From contig NHNW01000017.1 in NCBI GenBank assembly GCA_002786025.1, positions 806,001 through 870,000 of the forward strand: a stretch of 64,000 nt of DNA. Direction: 5' to 3'. The DNA comes from Zasmidium citrigriseum (lineage: Eukaryota > Ascomycota > Dothideomycetes > Mycosphaerellales > Mycosphaerellaceae). The notes beneath the pieces were generated by a model. It was not told the DNA's origin and made no database searches. It saw only the letters and a list, made by a program, of their open reading frames with translations. Positions 31,837 to 43,255 of this stretch are shown here, one piece after another (position 1 is the stretch's first letter; every line of letters begins with the position of its first letter). The translations under genes and the position numbers were made by a program.

Positions 31837-32465
31837 GACGGGTGTGGGATGCGAGTCGATTGTGTTTTGGGGAAGTGATGGTGATCTTGAATCTTGGAGC
31901 GAAGTCGAAAAAGATTCTCGAAAAGGGTTTAGCGGCAGAAGCTTACGTAACGTTTCTCGAGCCCCGCTTTTCACGTGACATATCAAAGGTACATCTTCGT
32001 CTTCTGGTTTAGGTAAGGACATCTTTCGTGATCTACAAGGCACGAGATGTCTACGTACAGTTCACACGTACATTCTGAGGCTCGGTCAATCTATCTGATA
32101 AGTCACAGCCTCAGGCCACGTCAACCCTGCAAGAGTCAAGCATCTTGGCCACGTTCAGTGGCGTAGCACTAGATATGCAAGACGGGAGAGCGACAATGGT
32201 AGCAAGCCACAGGTCGGGAGGAAAGAAATCGGTTATCGAATCAGATCCCCGCGATGACATATGAAGAGTTGTTTTGTAGAGCTGGTTGCAGGATATTGAT
32301 CTCTTCTCTTGCGTTCCATTATGTACAATTAGCCATTACTAGGGCAATCGTGAATTGGGGTATCGAAGATCCGCTCATCCAAACGTGATGCCTTGAGTCG
32401 TCATCAGATGCTATGCAAGAACGCCCCCAGAAAAACTCCGCTCAATGCATGTCCATGGACTAGTG
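31837..32465. other. Intergenic region between the transporter and SPB4 genes
   Basis: This is the promoter side of SPB4 and the 3' side of the transporter gene, both on the minus strand. No other feature is seen. Confidence 0.6.
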
Positions 32466-33684
32466 TCAACTCCGCGGGCGCGATCGCTTGTTGTCCAGTT
32501 CGACTTTCGTGTACCACGCAGCGCCAGCGATGGTGATGAGCATGCCCACAGCGTTTGTGAGGCCGACCTCGACGTGGAAGAGGACGATACCGAAGAGGAT
32601 CGTAAGAGCCTGTTTGACGTTTCCGCATACGGTGATCGTAAGAGCACCAGCCATCTTGTTCGCTTGAAATCCGACGATGTTGAGCAGGAATGCGGTGATG
32701 GCATTGAAGAGTAGCGCGAAGCCCAGGGTGTTTGAGAATTCGCCTTTGGCGTAGGCGACGCGGAATTGATCAGCTTCTCCGCTGATGATGCCGTATGCGA
32801 CGCACTGGACTGCTGCAAGGGGTGACATGCGGAGGAGGACCTGTGGTATGTCAGTTCCAAAGCCTTGGGTCTTGCTCGTATAGCGACCAAACATACCTCC
32901 AATGCAGACAGCTTGAGAGATCCAGTCATCAAGCGGTTCGTGGCTACTGTCTTGACAGATGCCAACACAACACCAAGCAGGGTCATGGAGAAACCAATGA
33001 AGGTGAAGTAGTAGTCGCCTGCTGTCGACAGCGCGACTCCAAAAATCAAGGGAATCATCGTGAGATAGGTTTGGGTGGCATAGGTCCTGCCGTAGACAAG
33101 TCGGTAGATAAGAATCGTGACCACCGGGCATGTAGATCGCATGATCTGGTGGAATGGGACTGATACCATGGCCAGTGATACGTTGGACACGGCGATGTTG
33201 ATCGTGAATAGGAATGAGAACGCCACCAGGATCAGGTTCTCTCGTGTCCCGAGTTGCGTGAGCTTAATCGCGCCAAAGCCCAACATTGCGAAGCATCCTA
33301 TGCTGGTCGCGGAAGCATGGCAGGCGGTGAGGAGCCATGGGAGTTTGGCCTGCTGGACAGTGAGTAGGCGGTCATAAAGCGTTTCATCTGCAATCCTTCG
33401 CGCACCTTTCCGAGGACGGATTTGTTGGAGAGAGTGAGAAACAGGTTGAGGAAGAAATAGGCGGCGAGGAATAATAGCTTCGCTCTCGTTGAGACGTAGT
33501 GTTCGGCGGGCGTAGGTTGCTGGGACTCGACGTCGCGTGATTCCTTGAGCAGGCCTTCTGAGGGAGCGAGAGACGATTCCGAACTCGAGCGGTCGGTGGT
33601 TTCCAGGCTCCGCTGCTGACTTTCGCTGCCGCTGCTCACGTCGTCCTCCAGCTCGATCTTCTCATCCTCGTGGTTGCCTCCCAT
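32466..33684 (-). CDS. Nucleotide-sugar/triose-phosphate-type transporter (TPT, DMT superfamily)
   Basis: Three exons, 33684-33406, 33352-32897 and 32840-32466, join in frame to give 369 aa. The first acceptor could also lie three bases later (CAGCAG). Residues 1-70 are a cytosolic, acidic, Ser-rich tail. The membrane part starts at KLLFLAAYFFLNLFLTLSNKSVLGK, the first-helix motif of TPT-domain transporters (PF03151). It continues with PWLLTACHASATSIGCF, SFLFTINIAVSNVSLAMVSVPFHQIMRSTCPVVTILIY and GDYYFTFIGFSMTLLGVVLASVKTVATNRLMTG. The last helices are NIVGFQANKMAGALTITVCGNVKQALTILFG and AVGMLITIAGAAWYTKVE. About ten helices, likely Golgi or ER. The substrate cannot be read from the sequence. 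Confidence 0.88.
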
Positions 33685-34594
33685 CGTGTCCGTTTCGAGC
33701 GAGCGTGGATGTCGAGGTGGTGGTCAGTCGTCGCCGAGAAACGCGAGGAGCCAAATGAGATCAGGCAGGAGGTCATCCGCAGCTATAGATAATAAATGGG
33801 CAGCAGGATCGCTGGCGCCAGGTACGCCACGGCACGCAACGGACATGCAGCGTCGCCAAGCACGCTGCACTTCCTCCCTCCCGCCTTTTCCGAAACCAGC
33901 TTTGCACTGCGCCCGCGGGCCAAGGCCAGGAATGCCAGCACGCCTCGTCAGCCAGTCTTTGTCCTCGAATCTCCGCGCTCCAAATCCCTAGGCCAACTCT
34001 GCCTGCGAAGAAATGGAAAAGGGGAGGGGCGCATTTCACAAAACGGATCCTACAACGCCTCTTGGCCCCCGCGCAATCAAACTGCTCACCTACCGATCAC
34101 ACGTGAGGCAAATGCCCTCCGCGGCCTTCCTTCGTTGCGTCTTCCTCAACCGGAAAGCCGTACGGCCATGCTGCCATCATCTCGGCGAATGCTTCGATAT
34201 TTCGTAGTATATGATCCCTCATTCCGTCACCGTTTCCATCCACCTGTTTGCTGTCGCAGCAGAGACCATCGTGATGGGACTTGTGCCACGTGTGGCGCAG
34301 CTCCACCCCGGCAGATCCCCTGTTCTGTTCTGGACTGCGGCCGTTGAGGCTGTCGATCTTCTCCAGACCTCACCTCTCGCTGCCGTACAGTACCTTTTGC
34401 GAGCACTGCAGTGTCAGTCATAGCACCCATCCCGCTTTGGCAGGTATGACATTGCAAAGCTGGAGTTCCGAAGTGTGAGTCTTCCATTTCTACGAATTCA
34501 GGCATCGATGCATGCACACCTCCCGATGAGGTAGCTGTCTCTCTACTTTCAGCTTCCAGGCACAAGTCTTCCCTCTATCCTGCTCTTTACAACC
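33685..34594. other. Divergent promoter region
   Basis: This lies between the divergent transporter gene (minus) and F-box gene (plus). Open frames here show no domain; no gene called. Confidence 0.55.
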
Positions 34595-36478
34595 ATGTTT
34601 AATATCAAAGCTTGGATCAGACAGCCATCCACTCGCAACAAAATGTCCACGATGCCGCACAACACGCTCAAGCCTGAGAATACAGATCTGCCGACCATGG
34701 CGAAACTCGGCGAGGACGTCATACTCCTCATCCTCGAGGCAGTCAACGACTCACATCCAGCTTCGATGGCCAGCGTCAAGCTGGCGTGCAGACAGCTGAA
34801 TCGTTTGGCCGCATACGTCTCATCGAGCTTCCTCAAGCTTGCTCTATGCTCTGATTGTGGATTCAAGGCCGAGAAGACCTTGAAGTACATCGAAAAGCAT
34901 GGTCTACTGACTGCAGTACGCCGCATCGAAATAACTACATCTGAAGGCCTCTGTCCAGACTGTTATAGAGCGTCTAGGACCCCCGAGCGGCTAAGTCAGA
35001 GAGCCGGCGCAGAGAAGCCGGCGAGAAAAAACAAAAGCAACAAGCCGGCGGTCGAAAGTGTAGATCAGCAGGAAAACGCTTTGCGCCACTGGAACAGGCT
35101 GCTTCCTCATATGACTGGTCTCAAAGATATCTCATGGCCCAACAGCAAACTCTCGCAGGAAACTCTCGATGCCCTGCCACAGCAAGTACGGCTTCTTGCT
35201 CGAATCATTGGGATAGAGTCTAGGAAGGCACCGAAATCACCGCGGGGCTTGCTGATGAACAACAAGAACCTACATTCGCTGGAAGTCCGCTCTGGATATA
35301 CCAATGCAACGATCCGGCACGAGTTGATGCTACCATTAAAGGAACTCATAGTTTCGACGCCGGATCTTCGCTCCTTGACTCTCGACATTGGAATGCCCAA
35401 GGGAGGATGTGTGATCGTGATGCCACCTCGAGAGTATTGTGGAATGGGGTTCGTGAACGGCGAGAAACCTCCAGCACTGGAGCACCTCAGAATCGACGGC
35501 TACCCATTCGGACGAAAGTATGAAGAGCCCAGACTCAGCGGTCCTCTACCTCTACAATATCAAGCAGCGCCTCCCGGGTTTGACTATCCGGGCGAAGGCC
35601 GCGAAGAGGACTACTGGGCAGAGACATTCGACTGGTCCCGTCTCAAGACTCTCCACGTCCGCGATCCGGATTTGGCATTAGCACTCATGCACAAACTAAC
35701 CGCCATCGAAGAAGTCTCCATATCAGCGCACTGGAAACCCGAACCCATCCGCAAATTCTACTTCGAAGTTTCCTCCACGCTCACAAAGATCCACATCCCA
35801 AACCTTCACTGCGCACCCATCGAAGCACCAATCCGCCACGGCCCCACGCTCCGCGACCTCGAAATCCACCAGCAAGAAACCGCCGGCGAAGGATGGCGTG
35901 AGGACGCCCAGCTCATAGCCTCCATCCTCCCCAAACTCCGCGACCGATGTCCTCTAATCGAAACCCTCAGTCTCGACATCCCTCGCTCTAACGACTGGCC
36001 CTACTCAACCCTCGACGTCCTTGCATCATTCCCACGCCTCCGCTCCCTGACCATATGGTTCGACCTTGGCGCCAAAAACAACGTGACCGAACCCCGAGTC
36101 ACTTTCTCTGCCGTACGAGAACTCTTCATGTATCTCCACGCCCGCAATCCCAACATCCGAGAATTCCGAGTGTATTCTGGATGTCACCGTCCTCATGGGT
36201 TCGGATACCCTGGTCCGGATGCTTTTTGGCCGCAGTACAACAGTATGGAGTTTTTGTGTAGACTCTCTGAACGGGACGATGAGGCGAGGAAGGGAATCTT
36301 TGAGTGTGAGTGTCCGAGTTTGGGAGAGCAGCAAAATCGGGCTTTGAGAGAGCCGTTGGCAGAGTCGATGTTTGAGAGGAGTGCTCTGCCGGGGTATCCG
36401 AGGCGACAGCGGGACGCGGCGGTGCAGGTTGCGAGGGAAGGGCCGAAGAGTGTGAGTGAGTGGGCGAGGCATTATTGA
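34595..36478 (+). CDS. F-box-like protein
   Basis: Single exon of 627 aa. Other in-frame ATGs at codons 17, 20 and 35 are possible starts. Residues about 36-80 (MAKLGEDVILLILEAVND and VKLACRQLNRLAAYVSSSFLKLAL) fit an F-box, the Skp1-binding part of SCF ubiquitin ligases. A region with paired cysteines follows (LCSDCGF, GLCPDC) and could bind metal. The rest alternates leucine-rich stretches such as HSLEVRSGY, LRSLTLDIG and LKTLHVRDPDLALALMHKLTAIEEVSI, resembling degenerate LRRs that would recruit a substrate. Such F-box proteins are numerous and fast-evolving in ascomycetes; the substrate is unknown. The C-terminal tail is basic and charged. Confidence 0.75.
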   Translation: MFNIKAWIRQPSTRNKMSTMPHNTLKPENTDLPTMAKLGEDVILLILEAVNDSHPASMASVKLACRQLNRLAAYVSSSFLKLALCSDCGFKAEKTLKYIEKHGLLTAVRRIEITTSEGLCPDCYRASRTPERLSQRAGAEKPARKNKSNKPAVESVDQQENALRHWNRLLPHMTGLKDISWPNSKLSQETLDALPQQVRLLARIIGIESRKAPKSPRGLLMNNKNLHSLEVRSGYTNATIRHELMLPLKELIVSTPDLRSLTLDIGMPKGGCVIVMPPREYCGMGFVNGEKPPALEHLRIDGYPFGRKYEEPRLSGPLPLQYQAAPPGFDYPGEGREEDYWAETFDWSRLKTLHVRDPDLALALMHKLTAIEEVSISAHWKPEPIRKFYFEVSSTLTKIHIPNLHCAPIEAPIRHGPTLRDLEIHQQETAGEGWREDAQLIASILPKLRDRCPLIETLSLDIPRSNDWPYSTLDVLASFPRLRSLTIWFDLGAKNNVTEPRVTFSAVRELFMYLHARNPNIREFRVYSGCHRPHGFGYPGPDAFWPQYNSMEFLCRLSERDDEARKGIFECECPSLGEQQNRALREPLAESMFERSALPGYPRRQRDAAVQVAREGPKSVSEWARHY

Positions 36479-36669
36479 ACAGGGGAGCGGCGGTGGGGAT
36501 TGAAGACGAGATGATTGATACCAAGTCTTTGCTTTGCGTAGTGTCTCTACAGTATGTGCCCAGTGTCTAATGTACAAGTCCCCTGTCGATCCTGTTCGTG
36601 AAGTCATCAGCGTGTCCAATTCTCCCTTTTCCCCTCTTCTGCTTCTATCTCTCCACCGCATGGCCCAGT

Positions 36670-38342
36670 CTACTTCTCACCAGCCTTCCTCTTCAACCCC
36701 TTCGTCCCATCAAAGTTCCTCGGCTGATCATGGATATTCAGCAACCACTGCGCAGCTCTCATATCCTCCTCCGTCCACTCCGAATGCACAGTCTTCTTAG
36801 CCTTCTGCTGCTTCGTCGTCGAAGACCGACGAGTACTGGCAGTGGACTTGGACGTCTTCCTCTTCTTCTGCACTGGCTCGGCGTAAGACTCATCGCCACT
36901 GTCGCTCTCGGACGAGGAAGGGGCGTATTTGGCTGTGCTGCGACGAGTGGACATGCGAGTACTGGGACCGGCGGGCTCTGGTTCTGGCTCGGCTGAGCGC
37001 CAGGAGGAGACATGAGGAGAGAATTGGGGTTTCGTCAGGAGGGAGCCGGAGAGGGGCGTTGGTGGTGAGGACATCGGACTGTTGTAGCCCGAGCGGTTGA
37101 TGCTCGTCCACGAGGGGCTCTGGACTGGCACGACGGCACGATGCTTACTCTTTGGCGAGAGCGCTGGAGAGTCGGTCGCCGGCGAAGAGTAAACGTAGTT
37201 CCGATCCGACGAACGATCAGAGAAAGGCGAGCCCTGCTTGAACTCCGGCTTCTGCTGACTAGCATCGACATGCTCCGGTGCACTTCGTGGGATTTCTCGC
37301 TGAGGTTGATGGTACGTCGGCGTGGCACTGCGGCTTGGGACACCGGCCTTCCAGCCTTCCTGTTCGAGAGCGGAGTTGCGGACGAATTCGGGGTTGATCT
37401 TGAAGCGACCGTAGCCGGCGTTCTCGGGGTGGAGGCATTCTTTGATGAACGAGGGGCCAAAGATGGGGGTCAGGGCCCAGCGGATCTTGTAGCAGAAGGT
37501 GATGCAGATGGCGCGGGCGCAGGAGTACGGGACCCAATAGCCTTGGGCTTCCACGGAGCCGCCGGTGACGGAGTGGGAGAGTTCTTTCAGGCCGGGGTTT
37601 GCTGAGAGGGCTTTGTTTGGTGTGGTCTGTGAGAGTTGTCAGTATCGATGGGTGTGGTGGAGGAGGTACAGTTGCTTACCTTGGTGTACTTGCACGCCTT
37701 GAAGAAGGGCGTGATACGGACCAAGCCAACCTGATAGTCCCACATGACGATGAAGGTACGTTCCCTCCATTCCTTCTTGCCGTTCTTTTCCTCTTCCATC
37801 CATATGGTGAAGGAGTATCGGAATACTGTGAGGTCGTGTCAGTGTCCGACCTTGCTTTCGAGAGTGGTGTAACATTACTCACCATCGAACCCGCCCCGGC
37901 CAGTCTTGTCCAAGAAGCCTCTCTTATCACTCGAGTATGGAATGTGTTGAACGTTCTTCGAAATCAGACCGGCTTCATCGCCGTGAGGCTCGAGTCTGAA
38001 GGCTCGATGCTGCTCCTCGAGCTCGCGTCTCTGAGAGCTGTTGAGGCAGACGCTGTGTTCCGAGCATTCGAAGGGCGGGTAGTTGATAGGGCCTCTGACT
38101 GGACCTGGGGCGAAGGCAAGACCATCCTTAGGCTTCTTCTGGCGTTTAGGCGTGGATGTTATTGGTGTGGTTGGATGAGATGTCGACGGCGCTGAGAAGG
38201 CCTGAGAGGAATCGGCGGGCGTGGATGGAGGGGTCACGGAGCTGGCGAAGCCATATCTGTCATGCTCAGAGGCAGGATTGAGCAACGAGTTAATCTTTAA
38301 CATCGTGGCTGTCGAGGTATCAGGCTTGTGTTCTCGTGTCAC
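36670..38342 (-). CDS. APSES-type transcription factor, Xbp1-like
   Basis: Three exons, 38342-37883, 37825-37680 and 37626-36670, join in frame to give 520 aa. The second Met (residue 14, MLKINSLLNP) may be the true start. The DNA-binding domain (about 150-265) is recognisable after splicing: RERTFIVMWDYQVGLVRITPFFKACKYTK, then TTPNKALSANPGLKELSHSVTGG, QGYWVPYSCARAICITFCYKIRWALTPIFGPSF. This is the KilA-N/APSES fold, and the wording is closest to the Xbp1-like subgroup. APSES factors control development and stress responses; the exact role here is unknown. The C-terminal half is Ser/Pro-rich with a basic patch (PVQKKRKTSKS) likely to be a nuclear signal, and ends AGEK. It converges with the F-box gene, 191 bp apart. 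Confidence 0.85.
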
Positions 38343-40840
38343 GGACGGAAGAGTGTGAAGGGATCCGAGGAGGCAGAAGGGAGTTGTACGAGGGGAGGTA
38401 GTCTGTCACAGCAGGTGGCGGGTCGATCGGACAAACGACGTCGAACAAGAAGGCACTGCAACTAAGAAGCGGTGAGCTGAATGTCAGAACGAGGGCAAAA
38501 GCCTTATAGACAAGTACCAAGGGCATGGGCCCAGTCATGCACTATGCAGACTAGCATCGTCCACAAGCGGCAGCCAAAGAGATGACGGCCGCGGCCAGTA
38601 TGTCTCACTGCCGAACCGAATGGCAAGGGAAAGAAGGGTAAAAAAGAACCGAATAATGAGGGTGGGAAAGCGAAAGCACTCACGATACAGGAGCCGCTGC
38701 AATGCCAAAGTAGCGCGGTTTGCAGAACGCGCGGGCATCGACTGGGGTGGAAAGAACCTATTTGCCTCGTGTCTATCGATCCAGCCATCTGTACGGGGAA
38801 GTTTGCAGTCGTATGAGACAAAGGCCGGCGTCGAGCAATGTCTCAATGGGCCTTCGCTCGCGATCTGCAGCGGTATGCAGATGAGCGTTTGTCGATGGGC
38901 TCCAGCATGGTGCGAGCAGGGGACGCGCATGGACGATGTCCATTGACGTGCTCGTGCAGTCGTCTAGGCCTTTCGAAAAGCCCACGCTTTGATCCAACGA
39001 GCGTGCGTTGATGCCATGATTGTTGTATGAGAAGAGCTGATGCGTTTTGTAAGACAGCCCTGGAGCAAACGATCCCATGGATTGTGGTTGGGAGGGCCGA
39101 ACGCAAGGACCGCATTGAGTCTTTGACATCCTTACCAGATGCTTCTATCAAGAGGCCAACACCCAAGCGAGTCGTTGTGCGGACGGAGAAGGCTGGGGGG
39201 ATGGCTGTTGCCATGACAGTCGCCCGGCCGAGGAGTTCGTAGCGTCTCGCCGTCGTCTGAAGTCGACCGAACAGGTGACACAAGTCCCGTGCCATGGTGT
39301 TTGAGCCGCATGGGCGGGTTGATGGAGAAGCACATTCGCTCATCGTTACCTCTGGCACCTCATTCGAGTGGGCCACCCGATATGGAACTGCTACTCTGTG
39401 GTCGTTTTGTGCCCTTGAACTACCTGTGGTACTCTTGCATCGTAGCTTTTGCCGATTGAGGGACCATGGGCCATCTGATTCGACAGCCCGGGATCCAATA
39501 TGGACTCTGTACTCGCAGCAATCGTGAAATGCTTGTGCGGGTCCAAGGCGTTTGGTGACCGCACCCGGCTGCGGGACGGGTGTACGCAGAACAGCCTTGA
39601 CCGAGCTACAACTTCCGGGTTTGCAAGTATCTGGCAGCCACTCAGAAATCATTCAATCCGTTGCTGGGAGATTGCTTCGAGCTGATATGCCTTCGATATC
39701 CGTGATTGTCCATGGACTCGACGAAGTCGTCACCGAGGTGACCAAATGACAGCGAGGCTGGTTGCGCCAGTGTTCCGTTTGACTTGCAATTTTACTTGCG
39801 ACACCATCGCCAGAGGTCATCGTTCGTTAAGACCTGCCTCGTGGAGCTTGGGCGTCACCGCTGAGGCTGTGGGGGAGCAGACTGACTGCCGCAGAAAAGC
39901 GTCCAGAACATCTCCAATGCCGGGCACTCCACGGGTCTTAAATACCCCAGCCATGGCATGTCGAGGTCGTTATCCGTGCCGAACTCAGGTTCCACATTGA
40001 CCGCTCTCTTCGTCGCTGTGAGACTCTCGGCATATGGCAGCCATGACCCTAGTTCGTTATGCAGCCTTCCGTTCGGGTGACTGCGTTTGCTTCGTTGTGC
40101 GGCCGCGCTGTCGACCTGGTTGTGTGATGCACACCGGGATATCCTTTGAGGTATCCGTTACAATGACCCACGCCAGAATACATTTGATTGGGCCTGCAAC
40201 GATATCGATCTGGTGGATGAAAAGTCATCAATGGATTGGTCGAGGGACTTGGCCTCATCTGGGCAGACAGCGGCATCACCTCCTCTTCTCACATCGCCCG
40301 AGCCATACTCAGTACAGTGCAGGCTTCATTTGAGAAAAAGAGATCACATATCATGATGATGTCGAAGTGCTGATGGTGAAGAGAAGAGGTGAGGTGAGAC
40401 AAAGTTCACCCCTTCCTTCCTTCCTTCTTGGCAAAGTGGAGCCGCGGTGATGAGATGCGCCTGCCCCTTCGACTTCGACCTCGACCGGACATTGATCCAT
40501 CGTCTATACGCAGCTCTTCGATAATCGTAGCAAGACATACAGACTGCCATTCGATACACACACTTGCTCGTCAATCCTTTCGAGATGAACAGAACTCCCA
40601 AGCAAGGATGAACTCGACCAGGGCATTCAGCCGGCTCAGGAACATCGTCCTGCATACAAAAGCGGGGGTACAACTCACCTCACTTATTTTCTCCGCCTCT
40701 CGCTGTAATTCGACACCATCGGATGATTGTCCTCCAGGTAGAGATAGACATGCTGCATGAAAGTCGTGGTAGGATATCTTCAAGGCAAGTCTCTCGGAGC
40801 TCTCCTCTCCTCAGTCCATCTCTCGTCCCTCTCAGCCACA
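38343..40840. other. 2.5-kb gap without a convincing gene
   Basis: Several open frames (the longest, 38843-39652 minus, has 269 codons) overlap one another and have Arg/Ser/Thr/His-rich composition, as shadow or random frames do. No domain, signal peptide or membrane segment is visible. It probably holds the promoters of the APSES gene and the GH3 gene. A pyrimidine-rich leader precedes the GH3 ATG. Confidence 0.45.
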
Positions 40841-43255
40841 ATGACTGTCCTTCGATCACTTGTACTGCTCCTCGCGAGCACCACATCTCTGGCTCAAGCC
40901 CAATCCCCAAACAATGCCTCCCTCACCAACGCCCCCTACAAAGACCCCTCCCTCCCCATCGAAGACCGTATCAGCGACCTCCTCTCCCACATGACTCTCC
41001 AAGAGAAAACCGCCCAGCTCATGCAAGGCGACATATCCAACTGGCTCAACACCACCACCGGCGCCTTCAACCGCAGCGGCCTAATCCAAAACTTCGAGCA
41101 AAAAGCCGGCATGTACTACGTCGGATACCCCATTTCCTGGGACTGGCTGGCCACCAACATCAAACGCGGCCAAGACTACGCCGTCAACGAGACTCGACTC
41201 GGAATCCCGGCGATCGTGCAGACCGAAGGTATCCATGGCTTTCTGATCGGGAATGCGACGATTTTTAATAGTCCCATTGCGTATGCGTGTTCCTGGAACC
41301 GCACGCAGGTGGAGATGATGGCTGTGCAGATCGCCAAGGAGGCAAAGGCTTTGGGCGTCTCGCAGCTTTTCGCGCCGGTGGTGGATCTTGCACGGGAGTT
41401 GAGGTATGGACGGGTGGAGGAGACGTTTGGCGAGGATACGTATCTGGCGGGAGAGATCGCCGCGGCGTATATCAAGGGTGTGCAGAGTCTGAATGTGAGT
41501 TCGATGGTGAAGCATTTCATCGGGTCGAGTGAACCGGAGCAAGGGTTGAATACCGGCCCTGTGCATGGGGGTGAGAGAGCGTTGAGGACGACGTGGTTTC
41601 CGGGTCTCAAGAAGGCGATTGTTGATGCGGATGCTTGGGCGATTATGAGTGCTTACAGCAGTTATGACGGGGTCCCTCAGGTCACTGATGAGCATACGCT
41701 GACGGAGATTTTGAGAGATGAGTGGGGATATGAGTATTATGTTTCGTCGGATGCGGGTGCTACTGATCGCTTGGCTAGTCCGTTTTATATCTGTCCGAGT
41801 CCGTTGGGCAAGTATAACAATCCGATCACGGAGGGAAATGAGTGCGTTACGCTGAATGCGTTGCCGGCTGGTGGAGATGTTGAGATGGGCGGCGGGAGTT
41901 TCAATTATCGATCCATTCCGGAGTTGGTTGCTGCTGGCCGTCTCAGCGAGGATGTCGTCGACAAGGCCGTCAGTCGAGTGCTGAGGACCAAGTTCAAGAT
42001 GGGTCTCTTCGAAAATCCGTACCAGATCGCTCCCAAGGACCAGTGGGAGCAGATCATCAACACGCCTCAAGCTAAGCAGCTTGCCCGAGAGGTGGATAGA
42101 GACAGTATCGTTCTGTTGAAGAACGATCAAGAGATCCTGCCGATCAGCAAGGACAAGAAGGTATGTCTCAAACATCAATTGATCACTTACGTGCTGACAC
42201 CGTGTTAGGTCGCTGTCATCGGTCCAATGGCTCATGGCTTCATGAACTACGGCGACTACGTCGTCAACGCCTCACAATACCGTGGCGTGACTCCTTTAGA
42301 CGGCGTCCATGCTGCAATCGGCAGCGATAGCGTTTCCTACGCTCAAGGCTGCGAAAGATGGAGTCTCGACCAAAGCGGATTCCCTGAAGCCGTCTCCGCC
42401 GCATCAGAAGCAGACGTCGCCGTTGTAGTCGTAGGAACATGGTCTCGAGATCAAGTCGAACTCTGGGCCGGACTCAATGCAACCACAGGCGAGCATGTCG
42501 ACGTCGCCTCCCTGGATCTCGTGGGAGCCATGAGGCCGCTTGTCGAAGCTATCATCAATACGACCACGCCAACAGTCGTCGTTTTCTCCTCAGGCAAGCC
42601 AATTACTGAAGATTGGATCTCAAACACCACCGCCAGCCTCGTCCAGCAATTCTACCCTTCCGAGCAAGGCGGTCACGCACTCGCAGACATCCTCTTCGGC
42701 GACGTCAACCCCAGCGGAAAACTCAGCGTCTCCTTCCCTCACGACGTCGGCACACTACCCATCTACTACGACTACCTTAACTCCGGACGAACCACAGACC
42801 CAGGCTTCCTCGGCGCAGACGGCGTCTTATACTTCGGACACCAGTACGTGCTCAACACGCCGCAGCCCTGGTTTCCATTCGGATATGGACTGTCGTATAC
42901 CAATTTCACGTACTCGAATGTCTCCCTGTCGGCGAGGAATGTGTCGGCTGGGGATACTATCACCGCTTCTGTCTCGCTCACGAATAGCGGAGATAGGGAT
43001 GGCGCCGAAGTCGTGCAGCTTTATGTCAAGGATATGCTTGCGAGTGTTGATGTGCCGAATATGCAACTGAAGGGTTTTGAGAAGGTTATGGTTCGTGCGG
43101 GAGAGACGAAGGAGGTTGGTATTGAGCTGAGTGTGGCTGATGTTGGTCTTTGGAACAAGAAGATGGAGTATGTTGTCGAGCCTGGAGAGTTTGTGGTGTA
43201 CATGGGTGGGAGCAGTGGCGACTTGGGGAGGAACGCCAGTTTCTGGGTTACTTGA
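40841..43255 (+). CDS. Secreted glycoside hydrolase family 3 (beta-glucosidase/beta-xylosidase type)
   Basis: Two exons, 40841-42160 and 42209-43255, join in frame to give 788 aa. The frame is open upstream, but the ATG at 40841 begins a signal peptide (MTVLRSLVLLLASTTSLAQAQ), with probable cleavage after AQA. Many N-x-S/T sites support secretion. GH3 domain 1 holds YGRVEETFGEDTYLAGEIAAAYIKGVQ, the KHF segment (MVKHFIGSSEPEQG) and the nucleophile Asp304 in YVSSDAGATDRL. Domain 2 starts after the intron (VAVIGPMAHG, VVVVGTWSRDQVEL, GDVNPSGKLSVSFP). A fibronectin III-like C-terminal domain (VSLTNSGDRDGAEVVQLYVKD) ends in WVT. The likely role is hydrolysis of plant or fungal beta-linked oligosaccharides. 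Which sugar is cleaved cannot be decided by eye. Confidence 0.93.

Noticed and set aside
29908..32043. SPB4 start at 32043, giving 711 aa
   Set aside because: The extra 69 residues lack family similarity; the Met at 31836 gives the usual SPB4 length and start.
38843..39652. Minus-strand frame of 269 codons
   Set aside because: The longest frame in a gene gap, but rich in Arg, Ser and Thr, without hydrophobic pattern, domain or good start context; overlapped by several frames on the other strand.
41081..42235. Minus-strand frame of 384 codons
   Set aside because: Antisense to the GH3 gene, which has a signal peptide and catalytic motifs; the minus frame is a codon-bias shadow.
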